Source: a bacterium (GTDB lineage: Bacteria > Desulfobacterota > Binatia > Binatales > Binataceae). From it: a stretch of 64,000 nucleotides of DNA. Location of the stretch: positions 1-64,000 of the forward strand of contig JADBKU010000028.1 of NCBI GenBank assembly GCA_014896235.1, in the 5' to 3' direction. Every line of letters starts with the position of its first letter. The first letter of the stretch is position 1. Under the pieces are notes generated by a model. It saw nothing but the letters and a program-made list of their open reading frames with translations. It had not been told where the DNA came from and searched no databases. Shown piece by piece: positions 37,046 to 45,672 of the stretch. A program made the position numbers and the translations under genes.

Positions 37046-37689
37046 TCACAGACGCGCGGCGAGCCAGTCGCCCACCAGCTCCAGCAGCCGGTCGCCGAAG
37101 CCGCTCAGGCGATGGTCGCCGCCTGCGATCAATTCAAGCTGGCGCGGTTCGCCCGCGCGCTCGAAAATCAGCGCGCGATAATCTCGTCGGCCGTACCGTG
37201 AATCAGCAGCAATGGCTTGGGCGCGAGTTCGTTGACCACCTGCGCGCCCGCAAGCTGGCTCGCAATGGCGATCACGGCGACGACAACCGGATTGAGCGTG
37301 CCGGTGTTAATCGCGACCGCGCCGCCGAACGAATGACCGATCAGCGCGACGCGCCGGTAACTCGTACCTTTCAGAAACGCCACGGCCGCGAGCGCGTCGA
37401 GCAGGCATTCGCTGAAATCGTTGGGCGCACGGTAATCGACCCGCGCAACGGCGATTCCCCGCCGCGGCATCTCCGCGCCCATTCGCGCGTAGAGCAGCGC
37501 CGGTCCGTCGAGTCCGCCGAGCGCGCCGCTGACGCATACCGCCGCCCGCGTCGCGGATTCCGACGCATGCAGCACGATCGAAATCGCACCGCGCGTGGTT
37601 TTTAGCGATATCCGACGCGCACCGGCGATTTCGTCGCCCGCATCGACGCCAAGGATGCGCAGGTCAAGATTGTCGTCCCCGTCCGCCAT
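37046..37689 (-). pseudogene. Alpha/beta hydrolase with a frameshift before the catalytic His
   Basis: A small (about 210-residue) alpha/beta hydrolase. The main frame from 37689 shows the nucleophile GHSFGGAVAIN and the acid-loop HGTADEIIAR, then stops at 37168. The C-terminal continuation LIFERAGEPRQLELIAGGDH and RLSGFGDRLLELVGDWLAARL, with the catalytic His, is in another frame and ends at 37046. One small indel in the GCGCGC run at about 37171-37178 would join them. As written, the protein would be truncated and inactive. It lies 35 bp after another hydrolase gene. The substrate is unknown. Confidence 0.8.
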
Positions 37690-37724
37690 CGCGACCGTGC
37701 GGGCCTCTGTCGGGCGGCCGGCGC

Positions 37725-38663
37725 TTAACGTCCGAACGCCTTCTTCAACTCGGCGCAGCAGTCAGCGATCGCCTGTTTGCCCGCGTCCAGCTTCGCCCCC
37801 ATCATCACGAACCCATGGCATACGCCAAGATAACGCTTGACGGTAGTCGGCACGCCGGCCTTGCGCAGCGCCTCGCCGTAGGCTTCGCCCTCGTCGCGCA
37901 GCGGATCGATCGCCGCCGTTATCACGAACGCTGGCGGAAGTCCGGCCAGGCTCTTTGCGCAGGCCGGACTGAAATACGGATTGGTCTTGTCGGCCGCGCT
38001 GGTCATGTAATGGTCATAGAACCAGACCATGTCGCCGCGCGACAGGATATAGCCGTCCTGCGTGAATTCGCGTTGCGAGGCGGATTCCTTCGACCAGTCC
38101 GTTGCAGGATAGATCAAAAGCTGAAACGCGATCTTCGGGCCGCCGCGGTCGCGCGCCATCTGCGCGACCACTGCGGCCAGGTTTCCGCCCGCGCTGTCGC
38201 CGCCGACCGCGATCCGGTTCGCGTCGATTCCGAGCGCCGCCGCATTCTGCGACACCCACTTGGTCGCGGCGAAGCAGTCTTCCGGCGCCGCGGGGAATTT
38301 GTGTTCGGGCGCGAGCCGGTAATCGACCGACACGACGATGCATCCGGCGCCCTTCGCCAGCCCACAGCAGACTTCGTCATGCGAATCGATATCGCCGATC
38401 ACCCATCCGCCGCCGTGAAAATAGACCAGACCGCCCATCGGCGCGGCGCCCCCGGGCGTATAGACGCGCAACGGAATTTCACCGGCCGGGCCCGGCACGC
38501 GCCGGTCTTCGACCTTCGCCATTTGCTCGGGCTGGCCGCCGAAAACCTGAACCAGGAGTTTGATGCCCTCGCGGGCCTCCGCCGGCGTCATCGCGTTGAA
38601 CGGCTTGCCGCCCGCCGCGGCGATCGTGTCCAGTATCGCTTTCATTTGCGGATCGAGTTCCAT
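37725..38663 (-). CDS. Alpha/beta hydrolase, hormone-sensitive-lipase (HSL) family esterase
   Basis: A 312-residue carboxylesterase. The oxyanion motif is VYFHGGGWVIGDIDSHD, the nucleophile is in VGGDSAGGNLAA, the acid in DPLRDEGEAYGEALR and the base in VCHGFVMMG. YRLAPEHKFPAAPEDC is also typical of HSL (family IV) esterases. It would hydrolyse short acyl esters in the cytoplasm. The N-terminal 60 residues (LDPQMKAILDTIAAAGGKPF) form the usual cap. Confidence 0.92.
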   Translation of the reverse strand: MELDPQMKAILDTIAAAGGKPFNAMTPAEAREGIKLLVQVFGGQPEQMAKVEDRRVPGPAGEIPLRVYTPGGAAPMGGLVYFHGGGWVIGDIDSHDEVCCGLAKGAGCIVVSVDYRLAPEHKFPAAPEDCFAATKWVSQNAAALGIDANRIAVGGDSAGGNLAAVVAQMARDRGGPKIAFQLLIYPATDWSKESASQREFTQDGYILSRGDMVWFYDHYMTSAADKTNPYFSPACAKSLAGLPPAFVITAAIDPLRDEGEAYGEALRKAGVPTTVKRYLGVCHGFVMMGAKLDAGKQAIADCCAELKKAFGR

Positions 38664-38866
38664 CTGGTGCGCTCCCCAACGTAGAGATTAGCCGTTCCCC
38701 GGACCGGCAATCGCGATCCTTAGGTAATCGGCCGCTTCAGCGCAAGCGCGTCCGGATTTCACCGCGCGGCCCGGATCGTAGTAGGCTTTCGGCGCCGCCG
38801 CAGCAAAAATCCGCCGGCGCCTGACGCTCGATCGGTCGGACGCCGCACGGCGGGAGGATAATGATT

Positions 38867-39832
38867 ATGGCCAACAAACCCGTAAGCTTCGCCGAATTGC
38901 TCAAGGACGCTCCCAAAAACTGGGGGAAATGGGGCGCCGATGACGAAATCGGCGCGCTCAATTATCTCACCAGCGCCGAAGTTCTGCGCGGCGCCCGCGC
39001 GATCAAGAGCGGCAAGGTTTTCATGCTTGGCGTTCCCGTCGCACGGCCCGAAGGCGACCCGCTCTATCCCTCGCGCTCGCAGCCGATCCGCACGATGGCG
39101 ATGGACAAGGGATTTTACGAAAACGGCCTCGCGCATCCGTTTCCGGGCGGGATGGAATACGCCGACGACGTGATCGTGATGTACCTGCAGGGCACCACGC
39201 AGTACGACGCCCTCGGCCACGTCTGGTACGGCGACAAGCTCTACAACGGCTACGACGCCAAGACCACGACCGGCGGTCTGCGCAAATGCTCGATCGAGCC
39301 GATCGCGAATCACGGCGTGGTCGGCCGCGGCATCCTGCTCGATATCGCGCGGCTCAAAGGCAAACCCTCGCTCGACGCCAACGAACCAATCACCGTCGCC
39401 GACCTGGAAGCCGCCGCCAAACGCCAGAACTGCACGATCGAGAAACACGACATCCTGCTGATCCGCACCGGATGGCTCAAGCGGTTCTACGATCACGGCT
39501 TCGAGGGCATCTTCCCCAACCGCGAGTTCAAGGAGCCGGGCCTCGCCTACAGCCCGGAGATGGTCAACTGGATCCATCGCATGGAAATTCCATCGATCGG
39601 CTCCGACACGATCGCGACCGAGCAAACGTACAACGAAGAGGCCGGCGTGATGATTCCATTGCACGCCGCGCTGTTGCGCGATCAGGGAGTGATTTTCAAC
39701 GAAATCGATTGGCTCGAAGACCTGGCCAACGATTGCGACAAGGACGGCCAGTGGACCTTCATGTTCGTCGGCGCGCCGCTCAAGGTGGTGCGCGGCGCGG
39801 GTTCGCCGGTCAATCCAGTCGCGATTAAATAG
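38867..39832 (+). CDS. Cyclase-family metal-dependent hydrolase (second copy)
   Basis: A paralogue of the gene at 6699, about 321 residues. The metal-site region is TTQYDALGHVWYG (QWDGLGH in the first copy), followed by GRGILLDIARL, HDILLIRTGWLKRF and PSIGSDTIATEQ. Both end in a PVNPVAIK/PPNAVAIK tail. GGAGG lies nine bases before the ATG at 38867 and three before an ATG at 38861, so the former is preferred. A muconolactone-isomerase-like gene follows 39 bp later, suggesting a shared role in breakdown of a ring or lactone compound; the substrate is unknown. Confidence 0.85.
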   Translation: MANKPVSFAELLKDAPKNWGKWGADDEIGALNYLTSAEVLRGARAIKSGKVFMLGVPVARPEGDPLYPSRSQPIRTMAMDKGFYENGLAHPFPGGMEYADDVIVMYLQGTTQYDALGHVWYGDKLYNGYDAKTTTGGLRKCSIEPIANHGVVGRGILLDIARLKGKPSLDANEPITVADLEAAAKRQNCTIEKHDILLIRTGWLKRFYDHGFEGIFPNREFKEPGLAYSPEMVNWIHRMEIPSIGSDTIATEQTYNEEAGVMIPLHAALLRDQGVIFNEIDWLEDLANDCDKDGQWTFMFVGAPLKVVRGAGSPVNPVAIK

Positions 39833-39871
39833 GTCTGAATTTTTGTTTCATCTAAAGGAGACAAACCCAAA

Positions 39872-40192
39872 ATGTTGTTCTTGTTGAAGGTCTATATCGA
39901 CAAGCCGGCCAACGCCTCGAACAAGGAATTTTATTCGGTCTGGCTGAAGGAATCGCAGGCCGCGCTCGAAGCGGTCAAAGGCGGCGCCATCAAGGGCATC
40001 TGGAAGGCGGCGGGCCAGCCGATCGTTATCGCGATCATGGACTTGCCGAATCACGACGTGCTTGATCAGGCGATTCATCAGTTGCCGATCTGGAAGCTCG
40101 GTTACTCACATATCGCGAAGAATATCGAGATCATTCCGATCCGGCCTTACGAAAATTGGGCGGAGGACCTGAAAACCCTCGCCGAAGGATAA
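39872..40192 (+). CDS. Muconolactone delta-isomerase-like protein
   Basis: A 106-residue ferredoxin-like protein of the MIase family (PF02426). True muconolactone isomerase moves a lactone double bond in the beta-ketoadipate pathway. Here MLFLLKVYIDKPANASNKEF, GIWKAAGQPIVIAIMDL and HQLPIWKLGYSHIAKNIEIIPI fit the family. No other beta-ketoadipate gene is nearby, so it may act on another lactone together with the upstream cyclase-family enzyme. AAAGGAG lies upstream of the ATG. Confidence 0.8.
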   Translation: MLFLLKVYIDKPANASNKEFYSVWLKESQAALEAVKGGAIKGIWKAAGQPIVIAIMDLPNHDVLDQAIHQLPIWKLGYSHIAKNIEIIPIRPYENWAEDLKTLAEG

Positions 40193-40199
40193 CAACAAG

Positions 40200-40237
40200 G
40201 GCCGGCGGCGCGATTACATGTAATCGCGCCGCCGGCC
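40200..40237. terminator. 38-bp perfect palindrome between convergent genes
   Basis: A perfect inverted repeat with 19-bp arms (GGCCGGCGGCGCGATTACA and its complement) and no spacer, 7 bp after the MIase-like stop and 26 bp before the aroA stop. It has no T-run, so it may act as a bidirectional terminator by stem stability, or block read-through by another route. Confidence 0.5.
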
Positions 40238-40263
40238 AACGCGACAAGATTCCATACAGCGGC

Positions 40264-41547
40264 CTATCGTCGAAGCCGCTCCAAATCGTCAAAAAATTCC
40301 GGCCACGTTTTCGCGACACATCCGGGGTTCCTGATGCGGATGCCTTCCGCTTTCAGCCCCGCCACCGCGAACGCCATCGCGATCCGATGGTCGTCGTATG
40401 TCTCGATCGTCGCATGACGCAGCGGCGACGGTTGAATCTCAAGCCCATCCTCGAATTCCACGACGGTCGCTCCCGCACGACGCAGTTCGGTCGCCAGCGC
40501 CGCGATCCGATCGCTTTCATGGTGGCGAATAAAGGCGACATTGCGAATCCGCGTCGCCGTGCTGGCGAACGGCGCGATTGCGGCCAGCGTCGGCACAACG
40601 TCGGGAATGGCGTTAAGCTCAGCATCGACGCCGATTAGCCTTCCCGTCCCAGTAATGGCAACGGCGTCGTCACGCCACTCGACCTTCGCGCCCATCCGCG
40701 CCAGCAGATCGATAAAGCGCGCGTCGCCTTGCACGCTCTGGCGGCCAAGTCCTTGAATTACGACCGTGCCGCCAACGAGAGCCGCGGCGGCGGCGAAATA
40801 GCTGGCCGCCGTTGCGTCCGGTTCCACGATGAAATCCAGCGCATGATAGCGCTGACCGCCCGGAACCACTATTTCGCCGCCGTCGGACGCGCTCCGGGCG
40901 CCCCATTGCCGCATCAGCGCGAGCGTCATTTCGATAAACGGACGGGCCGCGTCGCCGCGCGTGGCCAAACGCAGGCCGCGCGGCCAGAGCGCCGCCGGCA
41001 TCAGCAGGGCGGAAACGAATTGCGACGACTGGCTGGCGTCGATTTCGGCGCCGCCGCCCGCGCATCGCTCGCCATGCATATCGATCGCGATCGGCGGACG
41101 GCCGTCGCCACGCGCGCTCGTTGCATCGACGCCAAGCGCGCGGAGCGCGTCAAGGAGCGGACCGATCGGACGCTCGCGCATCCGCGCGTTGCCGTCGATG
41201 CGGTACCGGCCGCGTCCCAGCGTCACGAATCCCGCCAGAAAACGCATCGCCGTGCCGGCGCCGCCGGCATAAAGATCCGCGCTCGCAGCAGGGATTTCGC
41301 CGCCCTTGCCTGCGACCGTTATACGGCGCGCCGCCTCGTCCGCGGCGATCGCAAACCCAAGCGCACCCAGCGCTTCGGCCATCCGGCGCGTGTCGTCGCT
41401 AATCAGCGCGCCATGGATCGTCGAATTGCCGTCGGCCATCGCCGCCAGCAGCAGGGCGCGGTTCGTGATGCTTTTTGAACCGGGCGGCCGCACTTTGGCG
41501 TCGATCGGCCGATCGAGCGGCGCGATCGCGATTGCGTCGGGATTCAC
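40264..41547 (-). CDS. aroA: 3-phosphoshikimate 1-carboxyvinyltransferase (EPSP synthase)
   Basis: Joins shikimate-3-phosphate and PEP in the shikimate pathway. In 427 residues, blocks are VRPPGSKSITNRALLLAAMA, YAGGAGTAMRFLAGFV (PEP site), RMRERPIGPLLDALRALG, DASQSSQFVSALLM, GDARFIDLLARMGA, RNVAFIRHHESDRIAALATEL and TYDDHRIAMAFAVAGL. The start is GTG at 41547 without a strong SD. Confidence 0.96.
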   Translation of the reverse strand: MNPDAIAIAPLDRPIDAKVRPPGSKSITNRALLLAAMADGNSTIHGALISDDTRRMAEALGALGFAIAADEAARRITVAGKGGEIPAASADLYAGGAGTAMRFLAGFVTLGRGRYRIDGNARMRERPIGPLLDALRALGVDATSARGDGRPPIAIDMHGERCAGGGAEIDASQSSQFVSALLMPAALWPRGLRLATRGDAARPFIEMTLALMRQWGARSASDGGEIVVPGGQRYHALDFIVEPDATAASYFAAAAALVGGTVVIQGLGRQSVQGDARFIDLLARMGAKVEWRDDAVAITGTGRLIGVDAELNAIPDVVPTLAAIAPFASTATRIRNVAFIRHHESDRIAALATELRRAGATVVEFEDGLEIQPSPLRHATIETYDDHRIAMAFAVAGLKAEGIRIRNPGCVAKTWPEFFDDLERLRR

Positions 41548-41694
41548 GTCGCTCTGAGGTTATCTATGCAGCCATCAGCCACTCAAGCTTCGCACCGAGT
41601 CGAGCGGCGTGTCGTGCGTGGCGGAGGCGCGAGCATCGAAATCGGGTCGCGACCGCATTTAACGGCGATCGCAGCCAAGGGATCGCGGCCGGGG

Positions 41695-41862
41695 TCAGAC
41701 GATCTGGCCGGGTTGTGGTCCGGGAACGATCCCCGCGAGATCGTCGTCTTTGCCACCGCCCTGCTCGCGCTGCGTATTGCGTTCGAGGACGCGCTGGACC
41801 CGGCGTTGTTCCTTGTCCTTTTGTTTCTGCCTGCGAACCTGTTCCCTGCGACGTTTTTCCAT
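41695..41862 (-). CDS. Small charged protein with DLAGIVPGPQP tail
   Basis: A 55-residue protein: a highly basic helical N-terminus (MEKRRREQVRRQKQKDKEQR, then RVQRVLERNTQRE), an acidic patch (GGGKDDD) and a hydrophobic C-terminus (LAGIVPGPQPGQIV). I recall similar short proteins with this tail in other proteobacteria-like genomes, but no function. The ATG at 41862 has AAAGGA six bases upstream. It lies downstream of the RRM gene on the same strand, separated from it by an intrinsic terminator. Confidence 0.6.
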   Translation of the reverse strand: MEKRRREQVRRQKQKDKEQRRVQRVLERNTQREQGGGKDDDLAGIVPGPQPGQIV

Positions 41863-41932
41863 CCGATTTCCTTTCGTTCGCGCGCTCCGAGCGTTCTCGA
41901 CCGGTCCAGTCGCGCCGATGCGTGGCCGCATG

Positions 41933-41960
41933 AAAAAGGCCGGCATAGGCCGGCCTTTTT
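41933..41960. terminator. Bidirectional intrinsic terminator
   Basis: A perfect 12-bp stem, AAAAAGGCCGGC/GCCGGCCTTTTT with an ATAG loop, giving a T-run on either strand. It lies 10 bp after the stop of the minus-strand RRM gene. Confidence 0.85.
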
Positions 41961-41969
41961 CTGCCGCTT

Positions 41970-42290
41970 CTACCAGCGATTGCGGCCGCGCCCCGCGCCG
42001 CCGCCACCGCCGCCGCTGCGATCACGATTGCCGAAGCTCGATTCGCGCGGACGCGCTTCGTTGACCTTGATATTGCGGCCCTTGAGGTCGGTATCGTTCA
42101 ATTGGCGGATCGCCTGCGCAACCTCTTCCGCCGTGGTCATCTCGACGAAGCCGAAGCCTTTCGACTGCCCCGAGAATTTGTCCATGATCACCGTGGCGCT
42201 TTGCACCTGTCCGGCCTGTGAAAACAGCTCATGGAGATCGTCATTGGAGACCGAGTAGGCCAGATTGCCTACGTACAATTTGCTGGGCAT
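41970..42290 (-). CDS. RRM-domain RNA-binding protein with Gly/Arg tail
   Basis: A 106-residue single-RRM protein. RNP-2 is KLYVGNL and RNP-1 is KGFGFVEM. The tail after residue 80 is Gly- and Arg-rich (SGGGGGGAGRGRNRW), like cyanobacterial and deltaproteobacterial Rbp proteins that bind RNA and often respond to cold. GGAGGG lies six bases before the ATG. A 5' leader hairpin is at 42334-42353. It is divergent from a second RRM gene 331 bp away. Confidence 0.93.
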   Translation of the reverse strand: MPSKLYVGNLAYSVSNDDLHELFSQAGQVQSATVIMDKFSGQSKGFGFVEMTTAEEVAQAIRQLNDTDLKGRNIKVNEARPRESSFGNRDRSGGGGGGAGRGRNRW

Positions 42291-42333
42291 CGATTGCCCT
42301 CCGAAGGTTTTGCCAGAAAGCTCCGAGCAGGAA

Positions 42334-42353
42334 ACCCGGGCTTATTCCCGGGT
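42334..42353 (-). promoter_or_regulatory. Leader hairpin upstream of the RRM gene
   Basis: A perfect 7-bp GC stem (ACCCGGG/CCCGGGT) with a 6-base loop, 43 bases before the ATG on the minus strand. It may be a 5' untranslated structure controlling message stability. The rest of 42291-42621 shows no gene. Confidence 0.4.
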
Positions 42354-42621
42354 CGATGACAGGAACGTCCAAGCGTTGCCCCATCATCATACGCCTTTAG
42401 CCCGATCAATGATATCCACCCGCCGCAATCGCCTGGATGGGCGAATTGACGGGTTGTGATCGCGCCGCGCGGGACGCGGGCGCAAGCGGGGCGCATGTAC
42501 TTATGCTCGTGGAGCGCATAGAATGAAAAAACTCGCCATTCGGATGTGCTCTTTCCCCGAACTGCCGATCTTTGCTGGTGGGGACAATCCGAACCGCCCG
42601 TAGTGAACAGGAGGAGCATTT

Positions 42622-42903
42622 ATGCCCAAGGTGTATGTCGGCAATCTTGCCAGTTCCGTAACCAGCAGCGATCTGCTGCGGCATTTCGCGACCGCCGGCG
42701 GAGCGATCGGCGCGCTGGCGGTGACGGACCGGGCGTCGGGCCAATGCCGCGGATTCGGCTTTGTCGAGATGGCGAAAGTGTCCGACGTCGTGGTCGCTTA
42801 CAGCCTGCTGAACAACAGCGTGCTCAACGGCCAATCGATTAAAATCGAACTTGACCCAGCCTTGAAAAACGGCAAAGCCCGCAATCGCGCGATGGCGCGC
42901 TGA
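42622..42903 (+). CDS. RRM-domain RNA-binding protein (second copy)
   Basis: A 93-residue single-RRM protein with RNP-2 KVYVGNL and RNP-1 RGFGFVEM. It lacks the Gly/Arg tail of its neighbour; the end is basic (NGKARNRAMAR). The start has a strong AGGAGG SD. It is followed by a small Cys-containing protein and a DEAD-box helicase gene on the same strand, suggesting RNA remodelling as the shared theme. Confidence 0.9.
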   Translation: MPKVYVGNLASSVTSSDLLRHFATAGGAIGALAVTDRASGQCRGFGFVEMAKVSDVVVAYSLLNNSVLNGQSIKIELDPALKNGKARNRAMAR

Positions 42904-42954
42904 GCGCGGCTTCGCCGCCTGAACGTCCCGAGGGTCGAAGGAGAATTCCTGGCG

Positions 42955-43236
42955 ATGGTATTCGCGAACAGCAATTGGGAAACTCACGACTTCCAGGTCA
43001 AGATGCTCGATTGGTCGGCGGCGCGCGGCTCCCGGCTGGCGTTTACGTGCCGTAATTGCAGGCGGAAATTCTGCAATTTCACCGTGCTCAGCCAAGGCGC
43101 ATGGGCGGCGGACGCTGACGGACGCGCGCTTGACGACGCCGTGAGCATCCGCTGGCTGGCTGAGAAATGTCCGCGTTTGCCGAGCGCCGGCGACGACAAA
43201 GATCGCGAACGTTTGCGCGGCGCGATCCCGCAATAA
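42955..43236 (+). CDS. Small cysteine-containing protein of unknown function
   Basis: A 93-residue protein. The central stretch FTCRNCRRKFCNFTVLSQG has CxxC plus a third Cys, a possible partial zinc site, with a fourth Cys (EKCPRLP) 34 residues later. The family is not recognised. AAGGAG lies upstream, somewhat far from the ATG. The gap before the next gene (43237-43449) shows nothing I can identify. Confidence 0.5.
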   Translation: MVFANSNWETHDFQVKMLDWSAARGSRLAFTCRNCRRKFCNFTVLSQGAWAADADGRALDDAVSIRWLAEKCPRLPSAGDDKDRERLRGAIPQ

Positions 43237-43449
43237 ACTCCGCTCGTCACTTTAGATCCGCGGCCACATGCGACCGTCCGCGGCATGGTCATACTTGATC
43301 GGGGACGCGTTTACCCGTATTCTCTGGAACAAGCCAATTCTTGGCCAAGCGCGCGTCGGATTCCGTGACGCCGTAACCCAACCACCCAGAACCAATCGTT
43401 TGGCCGCTCGGCCCGACCTGAATCCGCTGGCTCTGAAAACGGAGACCGT

Positions 43450-44670
43450 TTGTCTTTTTCCGCATTTGCTCTTTCGCCCGAAACCCTACAATCGATCCGC
43501 GACCGAGGCCATCGCGAACCCACGCCGATTCAATCCGGCGCGATTCCGGTGGCGCTGACGGGCCGTGATTTGGTCGCGACCGCCGGTACCGGAAGCGGCA
43601 AAACCGCCGCGTTTCTGCTGCCGATGCTGAACCGGCTGCGCGTGCAGCGCGGCGCCGGCGTCACCGCGCTGATTCTGGCGCCCACGCGCGAGCTCGCGGC
43701 CCAAATCGGACATGAGGCCGACCTGCTTTCGCGCGACGGCCGCGTGCGCAAGGCCGTGATCGTCGGCGGGGAATCGATGCACCGGCAGATCACGGAGCTT
43801 CGCGCCGCGAATTACCTGATCGCCTGTCCCGGCCGCCTGATCGACCATCTTGAGCGCGGCACGGTCCGGCTCGATCGGGTTACGATGGTCGTGATCGACG
43901 AAGCCGACCGGATGCTCGACATGGGCTTTTTACCGCAATTGCGCCGGATCATGCGGGCGCTCAAAGCGCCGCGCCAAACGCTGATGTTTTCGGCGACGAT
44001 GGACCCCGAGGTCGAACGGATTGCGCGCGAGTTCCTGCGCGACCCGGCCCGCGTCAACATCGGCCAAATCGCCGCGCCGCCAGCGACTATTCGGCACGCG
44101 ATCTGTCCGGTGGAAATCGCCGACAAGGGACCGTTGCTGCTCGAACTGATGAAGCGCCCGGAGGTCGAGAGCGCGATCGTCTTCACGCGCACGCGCAGCC
44201 GCGCCGACCGGGTCACGCGATTGCTCGCGCGCGGAGGAGTTTCCGCGGCGGCTATCCATGGCGACCGCTCTCAAAACCAGCGGAGCGCGGCGCTGTCCGG
44301 TTTTCGCCGAGGCTCCTACCGCGTTCTGGTCGCGACCGATATAGCGGCCCGCGGCCTCGATATTCCCGATGTGTCCCACGTCATCAATTTCGACCTGCCG
44401 GACGCGTCCGACACTTACATTCATCGCATCGGCCGCACGGCCCGAATGGGCAAATCGGGCGAGGCGCTGACGCTGGTCACGCCTGAGGAGCGCAACGCGC
44501 TCGGCGACCTCGAAAAACGGCTGGGCCACAGGCTTGAGCGCACGGTCGTAGCGGGTTTCGAACCGCCGGCGCTGCAACCGCAGCCGCCGGTTCGTCCGGC
44601 TGCCACCGCTATTAGTCGCCCCGTGAGCGGCCGTCGCCGACCCCGCCGAGAGCAGTTTCGCGCGCGTTGA
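43450..44670 (+). CDS. DEAD-box RNA helicase (RhlE-like)
   Basis: An ATP-dependent RNA helicase of 406 residues. Motifs in order: Q motif (REPTPIQSGAIP), motif I (ATAGTGSGKT), Ia (APTRELAAQ), GG and II (VVIDEADRMLDMGF), III (FSATM), IV (IVFTRTR), V (ATDIAARGLDIP) and VI (HRIGRTARMG). A basic Pro/Arg tail follows, as in RhlE. Motif II reads DEAD. The start is TTG, with GGAG five bases upstream. Located after two RRM genes, it likely helps unwind RNA under cold or during ribosome assembly. Confidence 0.93.
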   Translation: MSFSAFALSPETLQSIRDRGHREPTPIQSGAIPVALTGRDLVATAGTGSGKTAAFLLPMLNRLRVQRGAGVTALILAPTRELAAQIGHEADLLSRDGRVRKAVIVGGESMHRQITELRAANYLIACPGRLIDHLERGTVRLDRVTMVVIDEADRMLDMGFLPQLRRIMRALKAPRQTLMFSATMDPEVERIAREFLRDPARVNIGQIAAPPATIRHAICPVEIADKGPLLLELMKRPEVESAIVFTRTRSRADRVTRLLARGGVSAAAIHGDRSQNQRSAALSGFRRGSYRVLVATDIAARGLDIPDVSHVINFDLPDASDTYIHRIGRTARMGKSGEALTLVTPEERNALGDLEKRLGHRLERTVVAGFEPPALQPQPPVRPAATAISRPVSGRRRPRREQFRAR

Positions 44671-44718
44671 TTTGCGGCTAATCCAACCAACTTTCGAACG
44701 AAGCAGAAGGTAAGCCTC

Positions 44719-45672
44719 TTGGCAGCCAACATGCCCGATCTATCCGCACACTCGCTCGAGTCCGCGCTAGCGCCCGTTCCGGGATGGGAGTGGCCGTGGT
44801 GGCGCACCACCCGGCATGACCGGATGGTGCTGCCGTGGTTCATCCTGATTCACGCCACCGCGCTTGCCGGCCTGATTCTGTTTCCGTTGCCGGGGTGGCG
44901 CATTCTGGCCGGCGCGGTCGCGCTCAGCTGGATTGGCGGCATCGGCACGACCGTCTGTTACCATCGCGCATTGGCCCATCGTGCGGTAAAGCTGAATCAA
45001 TGGGTCGAGACGGCGCTGATTTTCTTCGCCATCTTCAACGGCTCCGGCTTGCCGCTTACCTGGGTCGCCAGCCATCGGATTCACCACGCCAACGCCGACG
45101 GGGAGGGCGACGTTTCCAGTCCCGCGCGGCACGGTTTCTGGTGGGCGCATCTGCGCTGGCTGTGGCAGGCGGAAATGCCGGCGATCGGCAAATTCTGCCC
45201 GGACATGGCCGGCCGTTCATATCGTATCTGGCCGGCGCTCCAGCCTCCAATTCTGGCGTTGTCGTTTTTCGGAGGCCTTTTTTTCGGCTGGGCCGCGTTC
45301 TTCTGGCTCGGAGCGATTCGGCTGGTCTTTTCCCTGCATGCTCAATGCTTCGTGAACAGCGTATGCCATACGGAACCCGACGTTCCCGTCGGCTCCGATT
45401 CGAGCCGCAACGTCCGATGGCTTGGCGCGATGCAATTTTTTCAAGGCGAGAACTGGCATCGCAACCATCATGCGCGGCCGGCGCTCGCGCGCCTCGGCCG
45501 CGACTGGCGCCAACTTGACGTTGGTTATGCGGCGATCTGCCTGCTTGAAAAGCTCGGTCTGGCGACCGAGGTGAAACGGGCGCGCGCGGCGGCGTTCGAA
45601 ACTCCCCGCGCGCGTTCGCGGTCAGGGAATCGCCAGCACGTCGTAAACCGGCGGCAACCGTTCCGCGATTAG
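44719..45672 (+). CDS. Membrane fatty acid (acyl-CoA) desaturase
   Basis: A diiron delta-9-type desaturase that introduces a double bond into acyl chains at the membrane. The three His boxes are complete: HRALAHR, HRIHHAN and HRNHHAR, with four hydrophobic segments between. The start is TTG 44719 with AGAAGG upstream (ATG 44731 is the alternative). The last 17 codons lie antisense to the end of the next gene, so the two stops overlap by 51 bp. Placed right after RNA-chaperone-type genes, a cold-adaptation theme is possible. Confidence 0.92.
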   Translation: MAANMPDLSAHSLESALAPVPGWEWPWWRTTRHDRMVLPWFILIHATALAGLILFPLPGWRILAGAVALSWIGGIGTTVCYHRALAHRAVKLNQWVETALIFFAIFNGSGLPLTWVASHRIHHANADGEGDVSSPARHGFWWAHLRWLWQAEMPAIGKFCPDMAGRSYRIWPALQPPILALSFFGGLFFGWAAFFWLGAIRLVFSLHAQCFVNSVCHTEPDVPVGSDSSRNVRWLGAMQFFQGENWHRNHHARPALARLGRDWRQLDVGYAAICLLEKLGLATEVKRARAAAFETPRARSRSGNRQHVVNRRQPFRD

